In this document: one piece after another, positions 24,671-33,043 of the stretch
How positions within the stretch are numbered: position 1 is the stretch's first letter
Layout of the letters: the number at the start of each line of letters is the position of its first letter
From: Streptomyces gelaticus
GTDB taxonomy: Bacteria > Actinomycetota > Actinomycetes > Streptomycetales > Streptomycetaceae
Assembly (NCBI RefSeq): GCF_014649535.1
Contig: NZ_BMTF01000008.1
Coordinates: 1-64,000, forward strand
Direction of reading: 5' to 3'
Length of the DNA stretch: 64,000 nucleotides
Program-made: the position numbers and the translations under genes
Notes under the pieces: model-generated
Seen by the model: only the letters and a program-made list of their open reading frames with translations
Databases searched by the model: none
Told to the model about the DNA's origin: nothing

Positions 24671-25690
24671 TCAGGCGGGCTTCGCCAGCCAGGCGTCGAC
24701 ATCCGCCAGCAGCTCCGCCCGGACCGCGGCAGGTGCGGCGGAGCCCCGTACCGACTGGCGGGCCAGCTCCGCGAGCTCCTCGTCGGTGAACGCGTGATGG
24801 CGCCGCACGAGGTCGTACTGCGCGGCCAGCCGGGAGCCGAAGAGCAGCGGATCGTCCGCGCCCAGCGCCATCGGCACCCCGGCCTCGAACAGCTCGCGCA
24901 GCGGGACGTCGGCGGGCTTCTCGTAGACGCCCAGGGCCACGTTGGACGACGGGCAGACCTCGCAGGTCACCCGGCGCTCCGCCAGCCTGCGCAGCAGCCG
25001 CGGGTCCTCGGCGGCCCGCACGCCGTGCCCGATCCGGGCCGCGTCCAGATCGTCCAGGCAGTCCCGCACACTGGCGGGGCCGGACAGCTCGCCGCCGTGC
25101 GGCGCCGCCAGCAGCCCGCCCTCGCGGGCGATGGCGAAGGCCCGGTCGAAGTCCCGGGCCATCCCGCGGCGCTCGTCGTTGGAGAGCCCGAATCCGACCA
25201 CGCCCCGGTCCGCGTACCGCACCGCGAGCCGGGCGAGCGTCCGGGCGTCCAGCGGATGCTTCATCCGGTTCGCCGCGATCACCACCCGGATCGGCAGACC
25301 CGTCTCGCGCGAGGCACTGTCCACCGCGTCCAGGATGATCTCGATCGCCGGGATCAGCCCGCCGAGCAGCGGGGCGTACGAGGTGGGGTCGACCTGGATC
25401 TCCAGCCAGCGGGAGCCGTCCGCGACGTCCTCCTGGGCCGTCTCGCGGACCAGCCGCTGAATGTCCTCGGGGGCCCTGAGGCAGGACCGGGCGATGTCGT
25501 AGAGCCGCTGGAAACGGAACCAGCCGCGCTCGTCGGTGGCCCGCAGCTTGGGCGGCTCGCCGCCGGTCAGGGCGTCCGGCAGATGCACGCCGTACTTGTC
25601 GGCGAGTTCGAGCAGGGTCGTCGGCCGCATCGACCCGGTGAAATGCAGGTGCAGGTGGGCCTTGGGCAACAGCCGTACATCGCGCTCCAT
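24671..25690 (-). CDS. add: Adenosine deaminase
   Basis: Zn enzyme of purine salvage, converting adenosine to inosine and ammonia. 339 residues. Catalytic set: H14-L-H16 in HLHLHFTGS, HGGE (His and Glu) in the middle, IGHGV, and GADDP with the metal-binding Asp. ATG at 25690 places the metal motif at its normal distance; an upstream GTG at 25708 is possible. Streptomyces carry several add paralogues, and the adenosine specificity of this one is assumed from the family. Confidence 0.9.
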   Translation of the reverse strand: MERDVRLLPKAHLHLHFTGSMRPTTLLELADKYGVHLPDALTGGEPPKLRATDERGWFRFQRLYDIARSCLRAPEDIQRLVRETAQEDVADGSRWLEIQVDPTSYAPLLGGLIPAIEIILDAVDSASRETGLPIRVVIAANRMKHPLDARTLARLAVRYADRGVVGFGLSNDERRGMARDFDRAFAIAREGGLLAAPHGGELSGPASVRDCLDDLDAARIGHGVRAAEDPRLLRRLAERRVTCEVCPSSNVALGVYEKPADVPLRELFEAGVPMALGADDPLLFGSRLAAQYDLVRRHHAFTDEELAELARQSVRGSAAPAAVRAELLADVDAWLAKPA

Positions 25691-25811
25691 CCCAGGATCC
25701 TGCCGCACACGTGGGGTCGAGCGGTAGCCGCTTTCCCCATCGAGTTGACCTTCGAACGCGAAAGCGACCCCCGGCCGCAGCCGGAGGTCGCTTCCGCAGG
25801 TGCGGGACGCG

Positions 25812-27038
25812 CTACGCCTTGGCCTCGCCCAGCAGCTTCTGGATCCGCGAGACGCCCTCGACGAGGTCCTCGTCGCCCAGTGCGTACGAGAGGCGGAGAT
25901 AGCCCGGCGTGCCGAAGGCCTCGCCCGGCACGACCGCGACCTCGGCCTCGTCCAGGATCAGCGCCGCCAGCTCGACGGAGGTGGCCGGGCGCCTGCCCCG
26001 GATCTCCTTGCCGAGCAGCTCCTTCACCGAGGGGTACGCATAGAACGCGCCCTCGGGCTCCGGGCACAGCACCCCGTCGATCTCGTTGAGCATCCGGACG
26101 ATGGTCCGCCGGCGCCGGTCGAAGGCGGTGCGCATCTCGGCGACCGCGTCCAGGTTCCCGGAAACGGCGGCCAGCGCGGCGACCTGGGCCACGTTGGAGA
26201 CGTTGGACGTGGCGTGCGACTGGAGGTTGGTCGCGGCCTTGACGACGTCCTTCGGGCCGATGACCCAGCCCACCCGCCAGCCGGTCATCGCGTACGTCTT
26301 GGCGACACCGTTGACCACGATGCACTTGTCGCGCAGCTCGGGCACGAGCGCGGGCAGCGAGGTGAACTTCGCGTCGCCGTAGACCAGGTGCTCGTAGATC
26401 TCGTCGGTCAGCACCCACAGGCCGTGCTCGACGGCCCAGCGGCCGATCGCCTCGGCGTCGGCCTCGCTGTACACGGCACCGGTGGGGTTCGACGGCGAGA
26501 CGAACAGGACGACCTTCGTGCGCTCGGTGCGCGCCGCCTCCAGCTGCTCCACGGAGACCCGGTAGCCGGTGGTCTCGTCGGCCACGACCTCCACCGGGAC
26601 ACCGCCGGCCAGCCGGATCGACTCGGGGTAGGTGGTCCAGTACGGGGCGGGGACGATGACCTCGTCGCCCGGGTCGAGGATCGCGGCGAACGCCTCGTAG
26701 ATGGCCTGCTTGCCGCCGTTGGTCACCAGGATCTGCGAGGTGTCGACCTCGTAGCCGGAGTCGCGCAGCGTCTTCTCCGCGATGGCGGCCTTGAGCTCCG
26801 GAAGCCCTCCTGCCGGGGTGTAGCGGTGGTACTTCGGGTTGCGGCAGGCCTCGACCGCGGCCTCGACGATGTAACCGGGGGTCGGGAAGTCGGGCTCGCC
26901 GGCACCGAAGCCGATCACCGGACGGCCGGCGGCCTTGAGGGCCTTGGCCTTGGCGTCGACGGCGAGGGTGGCGGATTCGGAGATCGCACCGATGCGGGCG
27001 GAGACCCGGCGCTCGGAGGGGGAAGTTGCAGCGCTCAT
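25812..27038 (-). CDS. aspC: PLP-dependent aminotransferase, aspartate type
   Basis: Class I aminotransferase of 408 residues that most likely interconverts aspartate/oxaloacetate and glutamate/2-oxoglutarate. PLP lysine K247 lies in [18 protein letters not shown]184 (SPSNPTG), D212/Y215 (TDEIYEH) and substrate-binding Arg in the C-terminal RLSYA region are all present. ATG 27038 is chosen; an ATG three codons upstream is equally possible. Divergent from the tRNA-Trp/secE unit, as in other Streptomyces. Confidence 0.92.
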   Translation of the reverse strand: MSAATSPSERRVSARIGAISESATLAVDAKAKALKAAGRPVIGFGAGEPDFPTPGYIVEAAVEACRNPKYHRYTPAGGLPELKAAIAEKTLRDSGYEVDTSQILVTNGGKQAIYEAFAAILDPGDEVIVPAPYWTTYPESIRLAGGVPVEVVADETTGYRVSVEQLEAARTERTKVVLFVSPSNPTGAVYSEADAEAIGRWAVEHGLWVLTDEIYEHLVYGDAKFTSLPALVPELRDKCIVVNGVAKTYAMTGWRVGWVIGPKDVVKAATNLQSHATSNVSNVAQVAALAAVSGNLDAVAEMRTAFDRRRRTIVRMLNEIDGVLCPEPEGAFYAYPSVKELLGKEIRGRRPATSVELAALILDEAEVAVVPGEAFGTPGYLRLSYALGDEDLVEGVSRIQKLLGEAKA

Positions 27039-27150
27039 GGCGCCCATGGTCCCAGACCGTGATCCCCGTCGGCACAGGGGTTTCAGGGAGCGGACACGAC
27101 TCGGACAGCATGCGGACAACATGCGACCAGGAGCGGTCGGGAGCTATCTG

Positions 27151-27180
27151 TTCGACGCCGGGCCGCTGAGCACGTACACT
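27151..27180 (+). promoter_or_regulatory. Promoter for tRNA-Trp / secE-nusG
   Basis: TTCGAC (27151-27156), 18-bp spacer, TACACT (27175-27180). The TACACT hexamer is a good match to the Streptomyces housekeeping -10. It lies about 85 nt upstream of tRNA-Trp. Confidence 0.55.
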
Positions 27181-27263
27181 CACCTGTCGTTGGCCTTCAC
27201 CAGCCACACCGTTCCTGCACCGGAACCATCCGGGGAGATGCGGTAGGTTGGTGGAATCCACAA

Positions 27264-27336
27264 AGGGTCGTAGCTCAATTGGTAGAGCACTGGTCTCCAA
27301 AACCAGCGGTTGGGGGTTCAAGTCCCTCCGGCCCTG
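27264..27336 (+). tRNA. tRNA-Trp (anticodon CCA)
   Basis: Acceptor AGGGTCG/CGGCCCT, D-arm AGCTCAATTGGTAGAGC, anticodon stem CTGGT/ACCAG with loop CTCCAAA giving anticodon CCA, T-arm GGGGG-TTCAAGT-CCCTC. 73 nt, no encoded CCA. It directly precedes secE, the same arrangement as trpT-secE in mycobacteria. Confidence 0.96.
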
Positions 27337-27442
27337 CTACACACTTCTTCGCCAGGAAGTGTGCGCATGTACGTACTTCAATGCACCGCCGTGCGGCTCC
27401 ACCGGGCGCGGCACGGCCATGACCCGGAATCAGGTGAGAAGC

Positions 27443-27730
27443 GTGACGGACGCCGTGGGCTCCATCGACATGCCTGATGCCGAGGATGAAGTACCCGAGT
27501 CGAAGAAGAAGACCCGGAAGGGCGGCAAGCGCGGAAAGAAGGGCCCTCTGGGCCGCCTCGCGCTGTTCTACCGCCAGATCGTCGCCGAGTTGCGCAAGGT
27601 CGTCTGGCCGACCCGTAGTCAGCTGACGACGTACACCAGCGTGGTGATCGTCTTCGTCGTCGTCATGATCGGTCTGGTTACCGTGATTGACTTCGGATTC
27701 CAGCGGGTCATCAAGTACGTCTTCGGCTGA
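27443..27730 (+). CDS. secE: Preprotein translocase subunit SecE
   Basis: Single-span subunit that clamps SecY in the SecYEG channel. 95 residues: a charged, Lys-rich N-terminus, the conserved amphipathic [17 protein letters not shown], then one transmembrane helix (about 64-85). I chose GTG at 27443 because AGGTGAG precedes it and other Streptomyces SecE begin with TDAVGSID; an in-frame ATG at 27419 would add eight residues. nusG follows after a small inverted repeat (GGGCGCC, 27739-27757). Confidence 0.93.
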   Translation: MTDAVGSIDMPDAEDEVPESKKKTRKGGKRGKKGPLGRLALFYRQIVAELRKVVWPTRSQLTTYTSVVIVFVVVMIGLVTVIDFGFQRVIKYVFG

Positions 27731-27804
27731 TCCCGCGGAGGGCGCCTCATGGGCGCCCCTTTCGCATGTTCCACCCATTTGTAATCCAGGAAGAAGCAGC
27801 CACC

Positions 27805-28644
27805 GTGTCTGACCCGAACCTGAACGACGCCGACGAGCCGACGGCGGGCGCCTTCGAGTCCGCCGAGGACGAGCTCGACATCGTCGAGGCGGCAGACGCC
27901 GAGGAGCTGGACCAGGCCGAGGAGTCGGACCAGGCCGAAGCTGCCGACGCTGCCGCTGGTGAGCCCGCCGAGCAGGCCGCCGTGCACGTCGAGGACGACG
28001 AGGAAGAGGCCGCGGAGGCCGCCCCGGTCGACGCCGTCACCGCCCTGCGCGACGAGCTGCGCGGCCTTCCCGGCGAGTGGTACGTCATCCATACGTACGC
28101 CGGTTACGAGAAGCGCGTGAAGGCCAACCTGGAGCAGCGCGCCGTCTCGCTCAACGTCGAGGACTTCATCTACCAGGCCGAAGTGCCCGAGGAAGAGATC
28201 GTCCAGATCAAGAACGGCGAGCGCAAGAATGTCCGCCAGAACAAGCTCCCGGGCTATGTCCTGGTGCGCATGGACCTGACGAACGAGTCCTGGGGTGTCG
28301 TCCGCAACACCCCCGGCGTCACCGGCTTCGTGGGCAACGCCTACGACCCGTACCCGCTGACCCTGGACGAGATCGTCAAGATGCTCGCCCCGGAGGCCGA
28401 GGAGAAGGCCGCCCGCGAGGCCGCCGAGGCCGAGGGCAAGCCGGCCCCGGCCCGCAAGGTCGAGGTCCAGGTGCTCGACTTCGAGGTCGGCGATTCGGTC
28501 ACCGTCACCGACGGTCCGTTCGCCACGCTGCAGGCGACGATCAACGAGATCAACGCCGACTCGAAGAAGGTCAAGGGTCTCGTCGAGATCTTCGGCCGCG
28601 AGACCCCGGTCGAGCTCAGCTTCGACCAGATCCAGAAGAACTAG
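27805..28644 (+). CDS. nusG: Transcription termination/antitermination factor NusG
   Basis: RNA polymerase-associated factor, 279 residues. The first about 85 residues are a strongly acidic Glu/Asp/Ala extension typical of Streptomyces NusG. The NGN domain starts at [20 protein letters not shown] and includes [31 protein letters not shown]; an insertion of about 40 residues follows, then the KOW domain ([21 protein letters not shown]) at the C-terminus. GTG at 27805 with an upstream AGGAAGAAG is preferred over GTG-type starts nearby. Confidence 0.95.
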   Translation: MSDPNLNDADEPTAGAFESAEDELDIVEAADAEELDQAEESDQAEAADAAAGEPAEQAAVHVEDDEEEAAEAAPVDAVTALRDELRGLPGEWYVIHTYAGYEKRVKANLEQRAVSLNVEDFIYQAEVPEEEIVQIKNGERKNVRQNKLPGYVLVRMDLTNESWGVVRNTPGVTGFVGNAYDPYPLTLDEIVKMLAPEAEEKAAREAAEAEGKPAPARKVEVQVLDFEVGDSVTVTDGPFATLQATINEINADSKKVKGLVEIFGRETPVELSFDQIQKN

Positions 28645-28678
28645 CGGTTTCCGCTCGTTCCCGGACACATGCCTACCG

Positions 28679-28716
28679 AGCAGGTCAGACCGGCTGCAAA
28701 GCCCGTCTGACCTGCT
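28679..28716 (+). terminator. Terminator between nusG and rplK
   Basis: 12-bp perfect stem (28679-28690 with 28705-28716), the loop itself containing a GGC/GCC pair, followed by TGGTTTTTGG. rplKA is therefore probably transcribed mainly from its own promoter. Confidence 0.85.
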
Positions 28717-28819
28717 TGGTTTTTGGTCGCGCAGCTATACCCGTTATCGTTGCGCGGTATGCCTCCATCCGGATGACCGGACGGCGGCGAAACACTCTCA
28801 CTAGGACCCGGAGAGAGCA

Positions 28820-29254
28820 ATGCCTCCCAAGAAGAAGAAGGTCACGGGGCTTATCAAGCTCCAGATCAACGCCGGTGCGGCCAACCCGGCCCCGCCGGTC
28901 GGCCCCGCGCTCGGCCAGCACGGCGTCAACATCATGGAGTTCTGCAAGGCCTACAACGCCGCGACCGAGTCGCAGCGTGGCATGGTCGTGCCGGTGGAGA
29001 TCACGGTCTACGAGGACCGCTCCTTCACCTTCGTCACCAAGACGCCGCCGGCCGCCAAGCTGATCCTCAAGGCCGCGGGCGTGGAGAAGGGCTCCGGCGA
29101 GCCGCACAAGACCAAGGTCGCCAAGCTCACGGCTGCCCAGGTCCGCGAGATCGCCACGACGAAGCTCCCCGACCTGAACGCCAACGACCTCGACGCCGCG
29201 TCGAAGATCATCGCTGGCACCGCCCGTTCCATGGGCATCACGGTCGAAGGCTGA
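28820..29254 (+). CDS. rplK: 50S ribosomal protein L11
   Basis: 144 residues. L11 forms the GTPase-associated centre with 23S rRNA and is required for RelA activation (relC). The N-terminal proline-rich loop [15 protein letters not shown], the thiopeptide-binding region, is standard. ATG at 28820 after GGAGAGAG. Paired with rplA 81 nt downstream; a small hairpin (29281-29297) lies between them. Confidence 0.97.
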
Positions 29255-29335
29255 ATCAGCCCCTCACGTCCTCAGTGGTAGGGCCAAGCGCTGGCCCGCA
29301 CCACGACTCCACACTCTGAAACCACAGGAGTAGCA

Positions 29336-30058
29336 GTGAAGCGCAGCAAGAACCTCCGGGCTGCGGACGCCAAGGTCGACCGGGAGCGCCTCTACGCCCC
29401 GCTCGAGGCCGTCCGCCTCGCCAAGGAGACCGCGACCACGAAGTTCGACGGCACTGTCGAGGTCGCCTTCCGTCTGGGTGTCGACCCCCGCAAGGCCGAC
29501 CAGATGGTCCGTGGCACCGTGAACCTCCCGCACGGCACCGGCAAGACCGCCCGGGTCCTGGTCTTCGCGACCGGTGACCGTGCTGCGGCCGCGGAAGCCG
29601 CGGGCGCCGACATCGTCGGCGCCGACGAGCTCATCGACGAGGTGGCGAAGGGCCGTCTGGACTTCGACGCCGTCGTCGCCACCCCGGACCTCATGGGCAA
29701 GGTCGGCCGCCTCGGCCGGGTGCTCGGTCCGCGTGGTCTGATGCCGAACCCGAAGACCGGCACCGTCACCCCCGATGTCGCCAAGGCTGTCAACGACATC
29801 AAGGGCGGCAAGATCGAGTTCCGCGTCGACAAGCACTCGAACCTGCACTTCATCATCGGCAAGGTCTCGTTCGACGACACCAAGCTGGTGGAGAACTACG
29901 CAGCGGCGCTGGAAGAGGTCCTCCGTCTGAAGCCGTCCGCCGCCAAGGGCCGCTACATCAAGAAGGCCGCTCTGGCCACCACGATGGGCCCCGGCATCCC
30001 GCTGGACGCCAACCGCACCCGTAACCTCCTCGTCGAGGAGGACCCGGCCGCCGTCTGA
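29336..30058 (+). CDS. rplA: 50S ribosomal protein L1
   Basis: 240-residue L1 with the signature [23 protein letters not shown]. It forms the L1 stalk and in many bacteria represses its own operon by binding mRNA. GTG at 29336 after AGGAGTAGCA. Followed by a strong terminator, so the rplKA unit ends here. Confidence 0.97.
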   Translation: MKRSKNLRAADAKVDRERLYAPLEAVRLAKETATTKFDGTVEVAFRLGVDPRKADQMVRGTVNLPHGTGKTARVLVFATGDRAAAAEAAGADIVGADELIDEVAKGRLDFDAVVATPDLMGKVGRLGRVLGPRGLMPNPKTGTVTPDVAKAVNDIKGGKIEFRVDKHSNLHFIIGKVSFDDTKLVENYAAALEEVLRLKPSAAKGRYIKKAALATTMGPGIPLDANRTRNLLVEEDPAAV

Positions 30059-30100
30059 GCCCTCGCGCTCGGCAGCAAGCCGCGTCACGTGTGACATCGA

Positions 30101-30135
30101 CGGGCCCCGCAACCTTTCCAGGTGCGGGGCCCGTC
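30101..30135 (+). terminator. Terminator after rplA
   Basis: Perfect 12-bp stem (30101-30112 with 30124-30135) and an 11-nt loop, followed by CCTTGTAT. It separates rplKA from the lipoprotein gene. Confidence 0.85.
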
Positions 30136-30220
30136 CTTGTATCCGTACTGCCGGGGGCCGTGTCGGAGCTGTGCGTTAGCGTGAAGCCCCGACAGAGCCG
30201 AACGAGGGGTGGAAGCTGAC

Positions 30221-31120
30221 ATGAGGACCAGTACCGTGCGACGCGTGTGTCTGTCGGTCGCGGCGGCAGCGGCGCTGACATCGATCGCGGCCTGCAGCGG
30301 GTCGGACAGCGGCAAGAGCGACAAGGGCAGCGGCGTCGTGAAGGCCGACCCGATCGCCGCGCTGCTCGACGTGCAGAAGAAGACCGGTGGGGAGAGCTCG
30401 GCGAAGGTCGAGGGCACCACCCAGATGGGCACCACCATGTCCATGAAGCAGACCGGCACCATCGACTGGACCGACGGTCTCACCGGCGCCATGGAGATCA
30501 CGTACACCGGCGGCAGCATGGCGGACGTCATGAAGCAGAGCGGCGGCACCGGCACGATGCAGGCCCGCTACTTCAAGGACGGTTACGCCGTCAACATGGG
30601 CGACGGCTTCTCGAAGCAGACCGGTGGCAAGCACTGGATCAGCTACGGCTACGCCGACCTCGCCAAGATGGCGGGCGCCTCCGGCGAGGCGATGAAGCAG
30701 CAGATGCAGAACACCACCCCCGACCAGGGAGTGAAGTCGCTGCTGGCCTCCGGCGACGTGAAGAAGGTCGGCAAGGAGGACGTCCGCGGCGTCTCCACCA
30801 CGCACTACTCCGGCACCGTCGACGTCGCCGCCCTGACCGCGAAGAACTCCGAGCTCGACGCCGACCAGCTGGAGCAGCTGAAGAAGCAGCTGAGCGACGC
30901 CGGCATCACCACCGAGACGGTCGACATCTGGGTCGACGACAACGATCTGCTGGTCAAGAAGACCGAGCGCGGCCAGATGAAGACCGGCGAGCTCAATTCC
31001 ACGGTGTACTACAGCGACTACGGCACGAAGGTCTCGGTCGAGCAGCCCCCGGCCTCCGACACGGTCGACTTCGCCGAGCTCCTGAAGCAGCAGCAGAAAG
31101 CGGGTTCGGGCGCGTCCTGA
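30221..31120 (+). CDS. Secreted lipoprotein with LolA/LprG-like fold (putative)
   Basis: 299 residues: signal peptide with lipobox SIAAC and lipidation at Cys25, a short Ser/Gly/Lys linker, then a beta-rich domain with repeated G-x-M-x-I-x-Y/W patterns, as in actinobacterial LppX/LprG-type and DUF1396-like lipoproteins that carry lipids or bind small ligands. ATG at 30221 follows GGTGGAAG. It is a non-ribosomal gene placed between rplA and rplJ, also seen in other Streptomyces. The ligand is unknown. Confidence 0.82.
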   Translation: MRTSTVRRVCLSVAAAAALTSIAACSGSDSGKSDKGSGVVKADPIAALLDVQKKTGGESSAKVEGTTQMGTTMSMKQTGTIDWTDGLTGAMEITYTGGSMADVMKQSGGTGTMQARYFKDGYAVNMGDGFSKQTGGKHWISYGYADLAKMAGASGEAMKQQMQNTTPDQGVKSLLASGDVKKVGKEDVRGVSTTHYSGTVDVAALTAKNSELDADQLEQLKKQLSDAGITTETVDIWVDDNDLLVKKTERGQMKTGELNSTVYYSDYGTKVSVEQPPASDTVDFAELLKQQQKAGSGAS

Positions 31121-31150
31121 CCCTCCCGGGCCGCCCTGAGAGGGACGGAT

Positions 31151-31180
31151 TTGCTCGGCGCGACCACGGTCGCGTACTCT
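31151..31180 (+). promoter_or_regulatory. Promoter of rplJL
   Basis: TTGCTC (31151-31156), 18-bp spacer, TACTCT (31175-31180). Transcription would start near 31187, giving a leader of about 210 nt before rplJ. Confidence 0.6.
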
Positions 31181-31186
31181 CCTACA

Positions 31187-31395
31187 GAAGCCAAAGACCG
31201 CTGGTCGTTGCTGTGCTCTCGCAAGAGGGAACGGCGACCGAAGGATCCGTTGAGTACGGGCGACCTGCGCAGGTGACTGTGGAAAGCTCCCGGATCTGAT
31301 TCGGTCGAGCTACGCCCTGGCGCCCGCGCCGGGGCGTTTCGTCTTTCCCGGCCCCTTCTGAGCGGTCCTCATCACCCGGAAGGAGGCCGACGCTC
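31187..31395 (+). promoter_or_regulatory. Ribosomal protein L10 leader (autoregulatory 5' UTR), candidate
   Basis: Long untranslated leader in the position where Gram-positive rplJ mRNAs carry the L10-binding leader. Pairable segments such as GACCGCTGGTCG, GCGACCTGCGCAGGTGA and the GC hairpin before AGGAGG-type sequence are seen. In the family, L10(L12)4 binds this leader and represses its own synthesis. The assignment rests on position and general features, not on a covariance search. Confidence 0.5.
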
Positions 31396-31926
31396 ATGGC
31401 AAGGCCCGACAAGGCTGCCGCGGTAGCCGAGCTCGCGGACCAGTTCCGCAGCTCGAACGCCGCCGTGCTGACCGAGTACCGGGGTCTCACCGTTGCGCAG
31501 CTCAAGACGCTGCGTCGTTCGCTCGGTGAGAACGCCCAGTACGCCGTGGTGAAGAACACGCTGACCAAGATTGCGGCCAACGAGGCCGGGATCACTTCGC
31601 TGGACGACCAGTTCACTGGTCCGACGGCGGTTGCCTTCATCACCGGTGACCCGGTGGAGTCGGCGAAGGGTCTTCGTGACTTCGCCAAGGAGAACCCGAA
31701 CCTGATCATCAAGGGCGGTGTCCTTGATGGCAAGGCGCTGTCCGCCGATGAGATCAAGAAGCTTGCGGACCTTGAGTCCCGCGAGGTTCTGCTCAGCAAG
31801 CTGGCCGGTGCCTTCAAGGGCAAGCAGTCCCAGGCTGCTCAGCTCTTCCAGGCGCTGCCGTCGAAGTTCGTCCGCACCGCGGACGCGCTTCGCGTCAAGC
31901 TCGCCGAGCAGGGCGGTGCCGAGTAA
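31396..31926 (+). CDS. rplJ: 50S ribosomal protein L10
   Basis: 176-residue base of the L7/L12 stalk. N-terminal [25 protein letters not shown] and [14 protein letters not shown] motifs are typical; the C-terminal helix that holds L12 dimers is present. ATG at 31396 after GGAAGGAGG. First gene of the rplJL unit. Confidence 0.97.
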   Translation: MARPDKAAAVAELADQFRSSNAAVLTEYRGLTVAQLKTLRRSLGENAQYAVVKNTLTKIAANEAGITSLDDQFTGPTAVAFITGDPVESAKGLRDFAKENPNLIIKGGVLDGKALSADEIKKLADLESREVLLSKLAGAFKGKQSQAAQLFQALPSKFVRTADALRVKLAEQGGAE

Positions 31927-32037
31927 TTCGGCTCGCGCAATGATCGTCGCCCACCAGGGCGACGGTCGCAGCGGGCCGAACGTACGCCCGCCTACATGTA
32001 CATCCGGCACCAGCCGAATTAGTGGAAGGACGCCATC

Positions 32038-32424
32038 ATGGCGAAGCTGTCCCAGGACGACCTGCTCGCGCAGTTCGAAGAGATGACCCTCATCGAGCTC
32101 TCCGAGTTCGTGAAGGCCTTCGAGGAGAAGTTCGACGTCACCGCCGCCGCGGCCGTCGCCGTTGCCGCCGGTCCGGCCCAGGGTGGCGGCGAGGGCGCTG
32201 CCGCTGAGGAGCAGGACGAGTTCGACGTCATCCTCACCGGCGCCGGCGAGAAGAAGATCCAGGTCATCAAGGTCGTGCGTGAGCTGACCTCGCTGGGTCT
32301 GAAGGAGGCCAAGGACCTCGTCGACGGCACCCCGAAGCCGGTCCTCGAGAAGGTCGCCAAGGAGGCCGCCGAGAAGGCTGCCGAGTCCCTCAAGGCCGCC
32401 GGCGCTTCCGTCGAGGTCAAGTGA
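32038..32424 (+). CDS. rplL: 50S ribosomal protein L7/L12
   Basis: 128-residue stalk protein: N-terminal dimerisation helices ([23 protein letters not shown]), an Ala/Gly/Glu hinge at about 38-58, and the factor-binding C-terminal domain with [25 protein letters not shown] at 32038 after GGAAGGA. A hairpin follows before rpoB. Confidence 0.97.
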   Translation: MAKLSQDDLLAQFEEMTLIELSEFVKAFEEKFDVTAAAAVAVAAGPAQGGGEGAAAEEQDEFDVILTGAGEKKIQVIKVVRELTSLGLKEAKDLVDGTPKPVLEKVAKEAAEKAAESLKAAGASVEVK

Positions 32425-32484
32425 CTCAGGGAGTCCGCTGACTCCTTCTGACGCCCCGTGCCGCACGGCACAGGTGTCATCACA

Positions 32485-32520
32485 CGAAGGGCGATCACCC
32501 ATCCGGGTGGTCGCCCTTCG
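32485..32520 (+). terminator. Terminator/attenuator between rplL and rpoB
   Basis: 16-position stem (32485-32500 with 32505-32520, one G-T pair) and a four-base ATCC loop. In this place it would reduce read-through from rplJL so that rpoBC depends on its own promoter. Confidence 0.82.
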
Positions 32521-32832
32521 GCGTCCCCGAGGCGGCTGCCTTGCTCTTCCTGCGGCGACGAGTATGGTGATCTTCGCCGTTGCCTCTCAGGGGCGGTCGA
32601 CCGGCGCCTGGCGGCGGTCGGGTGAAGGACCTCGGGGCGTCGTCCCCGCAGGGGGGCCTTGACGAACCGCACACGGCGCGCAATTCTCAGGACGCGTCGT
32701 CACATCGATCCGAATTCGAGGCATGGATCGTGGGAGAAGCGGGCAGTAAAGAAGAGCGCACCACGCGCAACGTCTAGCAGTAGGTGTTGAGAACAGCTGT
32801 TGAGAGCAACGTGGGTCTCTGAGAACCCCGAC

Positions 32833-32861
32833 TGGACATCAGTGTGCCGTTTGGCTACACT
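32833..32861 (+). promoter_or_regulatory. Promoter of rpoBC
   Basis: TGGACA (32833-32838), 17-bp spacer, TACACT (32856-32861), a good housekeeping-type match. It would give a leader of about 175 nt. A weaker candidate, TTGACG (32659-32664) with AATTCT (32682-32687), lies upstream. The rest of 32521-33043 holds no gene. Confidence 0.65.
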
Positions 32862-33043
32862 GACCCTTTGCGCTGCCTGTTAGCTGCCCCCTGCCCGTCA
32901 CCAGGGGCATGCCCTCGCTTGAGCACCGATGACTGACCATCTCTGACCTGGCCTTTTCGGTCGAATCAGGAATCGACTGTCACCGTGTCCAACTTGGGAC
33001 CGGTACGCGCGTAGTGAGTCCGAGCCCTCGGAAGGACCCCCTC

